64,000 nucleotides of DNA from Bacteroides sp. 519 (lineage in GTDB: Bacteria; Bacteroidota; Bacteroidia; Bacteroidales; Bacteroidaceae): contig NZ_QVMJ01000003.1 in assembly GCF_010500955.1 (NCBI RefSeq), positions 400,265-464,264 on the forward strand, read 5' to 3'. The notes under the pieces were generated by a model. That model worked only from the letters and a program-made list of their open reading frames with translations, was not told the origin of the DNA and made no database searches. Below, piece by piece: positions 57,189 through 64,000 of the stretch. Both the position numbers and the translations under genes were made by a program. Numbering within the stretch: position 1 is the stretch's first letter; each line of letters begins with the position of its first letter.

Positions 57189-58721
57189 ATGAAAATAAAA
57201 TATTTACTGGGAGGTCTGGCTTTTGCTACAGTGTTTGCCTTTATTCCGGCAGCATGTTCGCTGGATTATGAACCGGAAGCACAATACTCGGAAATAACCG
57301 AGGGACAAGAAGAGGGCGATAAGGAAGAAGACACATCGGAGTTTAAAAACAAGGCCGCAATAGATGGCCAGATGCAACAGATTTATAAGCTGATGAGAGA
57401 TCGCCAGGAACATTGGTATGTAGATGTACTGCTGATTGCAGAGGCTCATGCCGATAACGCTTACGCCGGAACAACCGGTGCCGAAGTGGTTCCTTTCGAA
57501 AACAACTCCATTGAGGGATCAAACTCAGTACTCGATCGCGACTGGTCGCGCTACCTGTCGGATGTAGGTCAGGCCAACAAAATCATCTACAATGTAGATA
57601 ACGTAAAAGATGGTTCTTTTACAACTACCGAACGCGAACAGTATAAAGCACAGGCCAAAATATTCCGGGCAATGGTTTACTTTGACATGGTGCGTTTGTG
57701 GGGCCGGGTTCCTTTGATTACCGGTTTAGCCGATGATATAACTTCCGAAAACGTTGGCGAAATATATCCGCAATACTTTCCCGAACAACACGAAGAAGAA
57801 GAGGTGTATGCACTTATTGAACAGGATTTGTTAGAATCACTGCAATATGCACCCGACAATAATTCGGGCGATAAAACACTGTTTACTAAATCGGTAGCTC
57901 ATACATTGCTAACAAAAGTATATGCCGAAAAAACGCTGAGAGATTACAACAAAGTAATTGAGTATGCTGATAAAGTAACAGCTGCCGGCTTTGATTTGGT
58001 CGATTTCAACGATTTATTCGGAATGAACGAAGCCAATACCGATACGAAAGTAAGAAATACAAAAGAATCAATTCTCGAAGCACAGTTCTTTACCGGTAAC
58101 GGTAACTGGTGTACATGGATGTTTGGACGCGACCTGGCAAACTGGGAAAGCAACTTTACCTGGGCCAAGTGGGTAACACCTTCGCGCGATTTAATTAACC
58201 TGTACAACGAAGAAGGCGATAAAATCCGCTCCGCAGAATCGATTGTTTATTACGATTGTACATGGAGCAACTATTATCCGGGAAGCGAATATCCGTTTAT
58301 GTACAAATGCCGTTCGGCTTATAGCAGCATTATCAAATACAGATATGCCGATGTGCTTCTTCTAAAGGCCGAAGCTTTAATCATGAAAGCCAGCCCCGAT
58401 TTGGAAGCTGCTGCAAACATTATTGATAAAATACGTAATCGTGCCGGACTTGGTAAACTATCTGCTTCGGTTCGCAGTAACAAAGATTCTATGCTGAATG
58501 CTCTTTTAAAAGAACGCCGCATGGAGCTTGCTTTCGAAGGCCAACGTTGGTTCGACCTCTGCCGTTTGGATAAAGTAGAAGAAGTAATGAACGCAGTTTA
58601 TGCTAAAGACTCCGGAAGAAAAACTCAGGTATATCCTTTCGATGAAAACTCTTATAAGTTAGCTATTCCGCAAGGAGCCATCGACCAGAATCCAAATCTT
58701 ACTCAAAACCCAGGATATTAA
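57189..58721 (+). CDS. SusD-like surface glycan-binding lipoprotein, PUL 2
   Basis: A 510-residue SusD/RagB protein with a lipoprotein signal (lipobox IPAAC, Cys23, then SLDYEPEAQ). The N-terminal half has the TPR-like helical segments (YLSDVGQANKIIYNVDNVKD, QAKIFRAMVYFDMVRLWGRV), and the C-terminal half has IIKYRYADVLLLKAEALI, ERRMELAFEGQRWFDLCRLD and the closing AIPQGAIDQNPNLTQNPGY. It pairs with the SusC just upstream (14 bases) as the surface lid. An inverted-repeat element (58733-58802) separates it from the GH30 gene. Confidence 0.96.
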   Translation: MKIKYLLGGLAFATVFAFIPAACSLDYEPEAQYSEITEGQEEGDKEEDTSEFKNKAAIDGQMQQIYKLMRDRQEHWYVDVLLIAEAHADNAYAGTTGAEVVPFENNSIEGSNSVLDRDWSRYLSDVGQANKIIYNVDNVKDGSFTTTEREQYKAQAKIFRAMVYFDMVRLWGRVPLITGLADDITSENVGEIYPQYFPEQHEEEEVYALIEQDLLESLQYAPDNNSGDKTLFTKSVAHTLLTKVYAEKTLRDYNKVIEYADKVTAAGFDLVDFNDLFGMNEANTDTKVRNTKESILEAQFFTGNGNWCTWMFGRDLANWESNFTWAKWVTPSRDLINLYNEEGDKIRSAESIVYYDCTWSNYYPGSEYPFMYKCRSAYSSIIKYRYADVLLLKAEALIMKASPDLEAAANIIDKIRNRAGLGKLSASVRSNKDSMLNALLKERRMELAFEGQRWFDLCRLDKVEEVMNAVYAKDSGRKTQVYPFDENSYKLAIPQGAIDQNPNLTQNPGY

Positions 58722-58732
58722 TAAATTAAAAA

Positions 58733-58802
58733 TTGAAAGTTGAAAGTTATGAATGAATTGACTGCATAGTAAACTCAAAACTCATAACTCAAAACTCAAA
58801 AC
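58733..58802. repeat. Degenerate inverted repeat with GAAAGTTGAAAGT/ACTCAAAACTC arms
   Basis: The left side has TTGAAAGTTGAAAGTTATGA and the right side TCATAACTCAAAACTCAAAA, with GACTGCATAGT between. It is a weaker member of the class seen at 10.5, 21.4 and 60.3 kb, located between susD and GH30 of PUL 2. Confidence 0.55.
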
Positions 58803-58812
58803 TTTAAATATT

Positions 58813-60288
58813 ATGAACTTAAGAAATATATTATACGGCTTTGGCGCATGGGCAATTTTGTTTACTGCTTGTGGAAACGATAACCCAAGCGAAACGCCTG
58901 GTCTTGAAGTAGCAGGGGATGTAACTATCTTGCTTACTACAAATACCCGCTCTCATGATCTTGAATGGAAAGCTATAGATTTCAGTAAGAAGAACAACAT
59001 GTCGCCAACTACGATCAGTCTTGATCCTACAGTGAAATACCAAACTATGGATGGATTTGGTACTGCTGTAACCGGTTCGAGTTGCTACAATCTTCTGAAG
59101 ATGAATAAAGAAGACCGCACGAAGTTCCTTACCGAAACATTCTCCGACAAGGATGGAATGGGCCATAGTTATATTCGTATCTCTATTGGCTGTTCAGACT
59201 TCTCGCTCGATGAATACACTTGTTGTGATAAAGAAGGGTTGGAAAACTTCGCCTTACAAAGTGAAGAAAAAGAATATGTAATACCCATTCTGAAAGAAAT
59301 CCTTGCTATCAATCCCAACATCAAGATTATGGGTTCGCCATGGACATGTCCACGTTGGATGAAGGTGAATAACTTAACTGATATGCAACCGTTTGATAGC
59401 TGGACAGATGGTCAACTTAATCCGAAGTATTATGCCGATTATGGTACTTATTTCGTGAAGTGGATTCAGGCAATGAAGGCCGAAGGAATCAACATTTATT
59501 CGGTAACTCCACAAAACGAACCGTTGAACAGGGGAAATTCGGCTTCTTTATTCATGGGATGGAAAGAAGAACTGGCTTTCATTAAAGAAGGTCTGGGACC
59601 TAAAATGAAAGAAGCAGGTCTTACCACAAAGATTTATGCTTTCGACCACAACTACAATTACGATAACATGGCTGATCAAAAAGGCTACCCGGTGAATATT
59701 TACGAAGATGCCGAAGCAGCCTCTTACCTGGCTGGTGCCGCTTATCATAATTATGGTGGTAACCGCGAAGAGCTGAATGTGGTTCACAATCAGGCTCCCG
59801 ATAAAGAACTCGTTTTCACCGAAACATCAATTGGTACTTGGAACGATGGTCGTAACCTCAGCACCCGTTTAATGGAAGATATGCGCGAAGTTGCTTTAGG
59901 AACCGTTAATAACTGGTGTAAAGGTGCTATTGTATGGAACCTGATGCTCGACAGCAATCGTGGTCCTAACCGCGACGGTGGATGCCAAACTTGCTACGGT
60001 GCTGTAGATATTGACAAGAGTTATAAAGGCATTACCCGCAACTCGCACTATTACATCATCAGCCACATGTCGGCTGTAGTTAAACCGGGTGCAACCCGCA
60101 TCGGAACTACCGGATATACCGAAAGCGGTATAATGTATGCTGCATTCGAAAACACCGATGGAACCTACGCTTTTGTTCTATTGAACGAATCGGCAGAGAC
60201 TAAGAAAATAGCACTAAACGATGGCAATCATCATTTTGCTTACGATGTACCGGGCAAATCGGTAATATCTTATCGTTGGAAGAAATAA
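58813..60288 (+). CDS. GH30 beta-glucanase lipoprotein (beta-1,6-glucanase-like)
   Basis: A 491-residue GH30 enzyme with a lipoprotein signal (lipobox LFTAC, then GNDNPSETPG), so probably surface-exposed. Hallmarks: YQTMDGFGTAVTGSSCYNLL, IRISIGCSDFSLDEYTC, KIMGSPWTCPRWMK, the acid/base Glu in VTPQNEPLNRGN, the nucleophile Glu in LVFTETSIGTW, and the C-terminal beta-sandwich (YTESGIMYAAFENTDGTYAF). In Bacteroidota, GH30_3 enzymes next to SusCD and a glycan-binding protein degrade beta-1,6-glucan such as yeast cell-wall glucan; glucosylceramidase or xylanase activity remains possible. It lies between susD and the binding-protein gene. Confidence 0.93.
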   Translation: MNLRNILYGFGAWAILFTACGNDNPSETPGLEVAGDVTILLTTNTRSHDLEWKAIDFSKKNNMSPTTISLDPTVKYQTMDGFGTAVTGSSCYNLLKMNKEDRTKFLTETFSDKDGMGHSYIRISIGCSDFSLDEYTCCDKEGLENFALQSEEKEYVIPILKEILAINPNIKIMGSPWTCPRWMKVNNLTDMQPFDSWTDGQLNPKYYADYGTYFVKWIQAMKAEGINIYSVTPQNEPLNRGNSASLFMGWKEELAFIKEGLGPKMKEAGLTTKIYAFDHNYNYDNMADQKGYPVNIYEDAEAASYLAGAAYHNYGGNREELNVVHNQAPDKELVFTETSIGTWNDGRNLSTRLMEDMREVALGTVNNWCKGAIVWNLMLDSNRGPNRDGGCQTCYGAVDIDKSYKGITRNSHYYIISHMSAVVKPGATRIGTTGYTESGIMYAAFENTDGTYAFVLLNESAETKKIALNDGNHHFAYDVPGKSVISYRWKK

Positions 60289-60294
60289 TAACAA

Positions 60295-60373
60295 GTTTTG
60301 AGTAATGAGTTTTGAGTAATGAGTGCCCTGCGGCATCGTTAACTCAAAACTCACTACTCACTACTCAAAACTC
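60295..60373. repeat. Inverted repeat with GAGTTTTGAGTAAT-type arms and CTGCGGCAT core
   Basis: GTTTTGAGTAATGAGTTTTGAG on the left mirrors CTCAAAACTCACTACTCA on the right, with CCTGCGGCATCG near 60327-60338 in the centre (core in the opposite orientation to the 10.5- and 21.4-kb copies). It fills the gap between GH30 and the binding-protein gene. Confidence 0.85.
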
Positions 60374-60379
60374 TATAAT

Positions 60380-62383
60380 ATGAAATCAATAAAATATTTA
60401 TTTTTAGCACTGGCAGGAGTATTTGCTATAAGCTCCTGTAACGACGATGATTTTGTTGCAGGTAATCCGGTTATGGATCCTAAAACCGAATTCTCGACTG
60501 CGATGTTTGGCGATAGTTTGCAGTTTACTGTAAATGCATCGGATAACGATGTACCTCTTTCGACCCTGAAAGCACAGCTTTTCTATGGCGAAGAAAAAGT
60601 ATCGGAAACAGTGATACGCACCAAAACGAATGATGAATATAGTGGCAAAATATTTGTGCCTTTTTATGCAAATATCCCCAATGCAACGGCTACATTAAAG
60701 TTGGTACTGCAAAATATTAACTTTACAATTACCGAGAAAGAGTATGATTTGCCGTTGAGCCGTCCGGATTACGAATATCTAACACTGGTAAGCGATGAAA
60801 CCGATGAAGATGGCAATGCCATAGAATATAGAATGGAACGTCAGGCTTTGTACGAATATGCAGTAACAGCACGGTTTCCGCAGAAAGTAAAAGGGCATAT
60901 TAAAACTCCTGTTCCAACAGCCCAAGCCAATGAAATAGTATTTGGATGGCAAGGAGGCGAAATTAAAGAAGGTACTACAAGTGCAATAACCTTCTCTAAT
61001 TCAAGCGCAGGAAAATATACCATTGCTTTTAATACATTTAGCTACAACGCCAGTCCGTTTGTTAAGCTACTTATTGAAGGAAAAGAAATGGAAATGGTAG
61101 ATGATAATAACTATCGGATAGATTTGGCCCTTACCACTGGTCAGGAAATAGAGATAACAGGTATTCCGGATATGGATGAATGGTGGATTGATGCCGATTA
61201 CTTCTCCATGCAGGATAATGGAAAACTGAAATTCCTTCCAATGGGTGGTAATTACCGGATAACTGCAAACTTCACTCACAAATACTTCATTGTTGAAGTA
61301 TTGAGCGGCGGAGCTCTTGCTACTTTACAGGAAGATGGAACAGGTGCTATCTGGATTAAAGGGAATGGTATTGGAAAACCTTCATTAAGCAATGTTGTAG
61401 GGTGGAATGAATTTGTATCCTTATGCATGGCTCCAATTGAAAAAGGCAAATATCAAATAACAGTAGTAGGCGGAAAAACAATAAACACAAGTGATATAGA
61501 CTTTAAATTCTTCCATCAGAATGGCTGGGGAGGTGAATTTAAACATGATGCAATATCAACCACAAGTAATTTAGTCTTTGTTGGAAATGGAGAGAATGGA
61601 GGTGACAGTGGTAATATAAAAATCACAGAGGGCAATTCGCTCGATGCAATGGGTATTTATACCATCACTGTAGATGTTACAGCTGGAAATGACAAAGCTG
61701 TTCTTACTATTAAAAAGGAAGGCGAAGAGGAAATAGAAGAAGTCAAAATTAAGTTTGATGGTGAAGAAATGCAAATGGTTGACCTGGACAATTACAAAAT
61801 TGAAAAGGAATTTACCCAAGGACAGGAGATCAGTGTATCTGGTATAACAGGATTTTCCGGTTGGTGGATTGATCCGGACTATTTTACTATGAATAATGGT
61901 AAGCTCACTTTCTTACCCATCAGTGGAAAATACCGGGTTACAGCTAATCTTGCTCTGAAATATTTTGTGGTAGAAGCTATGAACGGCGATGATCTAGCTA
62001 CATTAAATACTGATGGAGCTGGTGCTGTTTGGGTAATTGGTTATGATATAGGTAAACCATCATTGGCAAACCAAATTGGCTGGAATGATAAGAAAGGACT
62101 TTGTATGGCACCTATCGGAAATAAGAAATATCAAATTACCGTTGAAGCCGGAACAAATGTAAATCTGGATAAGATTGAATTTAAGTTCTTCCATCAACAA
62201 GGTTGGGGTGGTGAATTTACTGGGAATGAATTAACAACAAACAGTGATTTTGTAATTGTTAAGAGTGATGGTAATCTGGCATTGGAAGAAGGAAAAACGT
62301 TGGTAGATGGTGAATTGTATGTTTTCACTCTTGATGTAAGTGCAGGTAATGACAAAGCAGTACTTACTGTAACTCAAAAATAA
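60380..62383 (+). CDS. Surface glycan-binding lipoprotein with two tandem copies of a ~205-residue module
   Basis: A 667-residue predicted lipoprotein with lipobox ISSC (then NDDDFVAG). ATG 60380 is chosen because the upstream ATG at 60323 lies in the inverted repeat. The N-terminal ~200 residues form a distinct domain. Two homologous units follow, roughly 230-430 and 450-660. Shared landmarks are EMEMVD/EMQMVD, DEWWIDADYF/SGWWIDPDYF, KLKFLP/KLTFLP, YRITANF/YRVTANL, GKPSLSNVVGW/GKPSLANQIGW, FHQNGWGGEF/FHQQGWGGEF and VTAGNDKAVLT/VSAGNDKAVLT. No catalytic motif is seen. The position after GH30 matches the surface glycan-binding protein of beta-1,6-glucan loci (DUF5121-like). The conserved tryptophans are likely binding residues. 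Confidence 0.85.
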   Translation: MKSIKYLFLALAGVFAISSCNDDDFVAGNPVMDPKTEFSTAMFGDSLQFTVNASDNDVPLSTLKAQLFYGEEKVSETVIRTKTNDEYSGKIFVPFYANIPNATATLKLVLQNINFTITEKEYDLPLSRPDYEYLTLVSDETDEDGNAIEYRMERQALYEYAVTARFPQKVKGHIKTPVPTAQANEIVFGWQGGEIKEGTTSAITFSNSSAGKYTIAFNTFSYNASPFVKLLIEGKEMEMVDDNNYRIDLALTTGQEIEITGIPDMDEWWIDADYFSMQDNGKLKFLPMGGNYRITANFTHKYFIVEVLSGGALATLQEDGTGAIWIKGNGIGKPSLSNVVGWNEFVSLCMAPIEKGKYQITVVGGKTINTSDIDFKFFHQNGWGGEFKHDAISTTSNLVFVGNGENGGDSGNIKITEGNSLDAMGIYTITVDVTAGNDKAVLTIKKEGEEEIEEVKIKFDGEEMQMVDLDNYKIEKEFTQGQEISVSGITGFSGWWIDPDYFTMNNGKLTFLPISGKYRVTANLALKYFVVEAMNGDDLATLNTDGAGAVWVIGYDIGKPSLANQIGWNDKKGLCMAPIGNKKYQITVEAGTNVNLDKIEFKFFHQQGWGGEFTGNELTTNSDFVIVKSDGNLALEEGKTLVDGELYVFTLDVSAGNDKAVLTVTQK

Positions 62384-62395
62384 CCGATAAAATGA

Positions 62396-62476
62396 AGAGT
62401 ATATAAGCAATCAGGTTGATTAGTGTGGTGTTTTCAATAGGTATTGTTAGTTTTTAAACCATTGTTTGTATACTCT
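62396..62476 (+). terminator. Hairpin arms AGAGTATA/TATACTCT followed by T-rich tract
   Basis: AGAGTATA (62396-62403) pairs with TATACTCT (62469-62476), followed by CTTTTTT. The loop is long (~65 bases), so terminator function for the binding-protein transcript is only suggested. Confidence 0.4.
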
Positions 62477-62516
62477 CTTTTTTAAATTCCTTTTGACGTA
62501 TTTATGATGTAGTGAG

Positions 62517-62556
62517 CCCTGTAAATATCTACTCTTTTATAGTGATATTTACAGGG
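62517..62556 (+). promoter_or_regulatory. 13-bp perfect stem-loop just upstream of GH5
   Basis: CCCTGTAAATATC (62517-62529) is perfectly complementary to GATATTTACAGGG (62544-62556), and ACT/AGT in the loop can extend the stem. It ends 23 bases before the GH5 start. It could be a terminator or attenuator, or protect a processed mRNA end. Confidence 0.55.
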
Positions 62557-62578
62557 TTTAATAAAATTAGATAGAAAC

Positions 62579-63829
62579 ATGAAACACATTTACTCTTTTT
62601 GCCTGGCATGCTTTTCGTTCCTGGTAATGGCATGTACAACAAACAAAGTTGAAACTACACCTCAACCTGGTGGGTTTATTACAATCAGCGGACCGGATTT
62701 AATTAAGCCGGACGGAACCAAACTGTTTATCAAAGGAACCAACTTTGGTAACTGGCTTAATCCGGAAGGATACATGTTTAAGTTCAACAAGGCTAACTCT
62801 GCCCGTTTTATAAACGAGATGTTCTGCCAAATGGTAGGACCGGATTTTACTGCAGAATTCTGGAAAGCATTTAAAGACAACTATATCACTAAAGAAGATG
62901 TAGCTTTTATTAAACGTACCGGTAGTAATACAGTTCGTTTACCGTTTCACTATAAATCATTTACCGATGAGGATTACATGGGACTTACCGTTAATCAGGA
63001 TGGTTTTGCCCGGGTAGACTCTGTAGTAAAATGGTGTCGTGAAGAGGGGCTTTACCTGATTCTTGATATGCACGATGCACCCGGCGGACAAACCGGAGAT
63101 AACATTGACGACAGTTATGGCTATCCATGGTTATTCGAAAGCGAAGCCAGCCAAAAACTTTATTGCGACATCTGGCGTAAGATTGCCGATTATTATAAGA
63201 ATGAGCCTATAATTCTGGGTTATGAACTTTTCAATGAACCCATTGCTCCTTACTTCGAGAATATGGAAGAGTTGAACAACAAACTCGAAGGTATATACAA
63301 GCTGGGAGTTGCGGCTATTCGCGAAGTTGATAACAACCACATTATTCTACTGGGTGGTTCTCAATGGAATGGTAACTTTAAGCCATTTAAAGACTCTACT
63401 TTCGATGATAAGATTATGTACACTTGTCACCGTTACGGAGGCGCACCTACCAAAGAGGCTATTATGAACTTTATATCGTTCCGTGATAGTGTAAACCTTC
63501 CGATCTATATGGGCGAAATAGGACACAACACCCCCGAGTGGCAAGCAGAATTCTGCAAAACAATGGAAGATAACAACATTGGATGGACTTTCTGGCCATA
63601 CAAGAAAGCTGATGGCTCATGCTTTGTTGGAGTAACCCCTCCCGAAAACTGGAATGTGATTGTTGAATTCTCGGAAGCACCACGCGCAACTTACGGAGAA
63701 ATACGCGATGCGCGCCCCAATCAGGAGGTTGCACGCAAAGCAATGCTCGATTTCATCGAAGCTTCTAAGCTTAAAAATTGTGTAATTCAGGAGGAATATA
63801 TTAAGTCGTTGGGATTAGTCCCTAATTAA
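62579..63829 (+). CDS. GH5 glycoside hydrolase lipoprotein
   Basis: A 416-residue GH5 (cellulase-family) enzyme with a lipoprotein signal (lipobox LVMAC, then TTNKVE). TIM-barrel marks: LFIKGTNFGNWLNPEGY, NTVRLPFHYKSF, LYLILDMHDAPGG, the acid/base Glu in GYELFNEPIAPY, ILLGGSQWNG, YTCHRYGG and the nucleophile Glu in IYMGEIGHNTPEW, with a trailing WTFWPYKKADGSC. In a PUL with GH30 it probably cleaves a beta-1,3- or beta-1,6-glucan; the GH5 subfamily was not determined. It is the last visible gene of PUL 2. Confidence 0.93.
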   Translation: MKHIYSFCLACFSFLVMACTTNKVETTPQPGGFITISGPDLIKPDGTKLFIKGTNFGNWLNPEGYMFKFNKANSARFINEMFCQMVGPDFTAEFWKAFKDNYITKEDVAFIKRTGSNTVRLPFHYKSFTDEDYMGLTVNQDGFARVDSVVKWCREEGLYLILDMHDAPGGQTGDNIDDSYGYPWLFESEASQKLYCDIWRKIADYYKNEPIILGYELFNEPIAPYFENMEELNNKLEGIYKLGVAAIREVDNNHIILLGGSQWNGNFKPFKDSTFDDKIMYTCHRYGGAPTKEAIMNFISFRDSVNLPIYMGEIGHNTPEWQAEFCKTMEDNNIGWTFWPYKKADGSCFVGVTPPENWNVIVEFSEAPRATYGEIRDARPNQEVARKAMLDFIEASKLKNCVIQEEYIKSLGLVPN

Positions 63830-63884
63830 AGTACTTTCTTATATCTCCCTCCTTCAGAGGGCAGGGCTGTTAAGTTGAAACATG

Positions 63885-63899
63885 GAGGCCAACGGCCTC
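63885..63899. repeat. Relic of the nested palindromic element (GAGGCCAACGGCCTC)
   Basis: The same GGCC palindrome as at the ends of the elements at 6.0, 34.5 and 39.3 kb. On the minus strand, ATTGTATAGAGGCCGTTGG here resembles ATTGAGATGAGGCCGTTGG at the 6-kb copy. The other half is replaced by intron-like sequence. Confidence 0.75.
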
Positions 63900-63906
63900 T
63901 ATACAA

Positions 63907-64000
63907 TCGAGTAGACTGCCCTGCCGGTGTCGCCCGGCAGGGAGAGCCTCTCACACCACTGTACGTACGGGTCACGTATACAGCGGTTCGTTAAGATATG
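63907..64000 (-). mobile_element. 3' end of a group II intron (domains V and VI), truncated by the window
   Basis: Read on the minus strand, the window end has a ~33-base hairpin (63955-63987: ACCGCTGTATACG ... CGTACGTACAGTGGT) like domain V. GTGTGAGAGG follows, then a stem CCCTGCCGG/CCGGCAGGG (63919-63927 with 63934-63942) like domain VI, and the end CTACTCGAT. This order is characteristic of bacterial group II intron 3' ends just after the reverse-transcriptase ORF, which would lie beyond the window. The 3' exon would be the palindromic element relic. Confidence 0.7.

Overview
The window looks like chromosomal DNA of a Bacteroidales bacterium (phylum Bacteroidota). The signs are two SusC/SusD pairs with a hybrid two-component regulator, Bacteroidota-type promoters (TTTG, about 20 bp, TAnnTTTG), no clear Shine-Dalgarno sequences, many lipoproteins with a lipobox, and housekeeping genes typical of the order (membrane pyrophosphatase, DUF3109 protein, UspA-tailed antiporter). 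Genus cannot be fixed from the sequence alone.

Layout. 1-26.6 kb is mostly core: end of sufD and sufS (Fe-S assembly), K+-dependent membrane pyrophosphatase, RNase HII, a secreted EEP-fold lipoprotein, aspartate-semialdehyde dehydrogenase, an antiporter overlapping tcdA, lolD-like ATPase, gyrB, an outer-membrane porin, DUF3109 protein, gpmI, a NahK-like sugar kinase with a CBM9-like lipoprotein, an Ig-like lipoprotein, a PaaI-type thioesterase, cysS and a SNF2 helicase. 27.1-45.8 kb is a polysaccharide utilisation locus (PUL 1) read leftwards: HTCS regulator, GH27/36-like alpha-galactosidase lipoprotein, SusC, SusD, GH3, a GH2 broken by a frameshift, and GH36 alpha-galactosidase. The enzymes suggest an alpha-galactosyl-decorated glycan. 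45.8-53.0 kb is a small accessory block: a PIN-domain toxin-antitoxin pair and a ~1930-residue transglutaminase-like/DUF4011/SF1 helicase/nuclease protein of a kind linked to phage defence, then an unknown membrane protein. 53.0-54.2 kb is a gene-free, repeat-dense stretch. 54.2-63.8 kb is PUL 2 read rightwards: SusC, SusD, GH30, a surface glycan-binding lipoprotein with an internally duplicated module, and GH5. This resembles a beta-glucan (probably beta-1,6-glucan) locus. The last ~100 bases look like the 3' end of a group II intron on the minus strand.

The most unusual content is intergenic. (i) Three separate arrays each hold five dyad-like units at exact 22, 22 or 23 bp spacing: before gyrB, downstream of PUL 1 and before PUL 2. 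(ii) Many gene junctions carry long inverted repeats with low-complexity arms, several around an ATGCCGCAT core. (iii) A nested palindrome family (GTAGGGCAAAGCCCTAC and GACCCCAACGGGGTC) occurs at 6.0, 34.5 and 39.3 kb, with a relic at 63.9 kb. Two copies share a displaced 3' fragment of the alpha-galactosidase gene and differ by inversion of a 21-bp loop. No tRNA, rRNA, CRISPR array or complete transposase gene was recognised.
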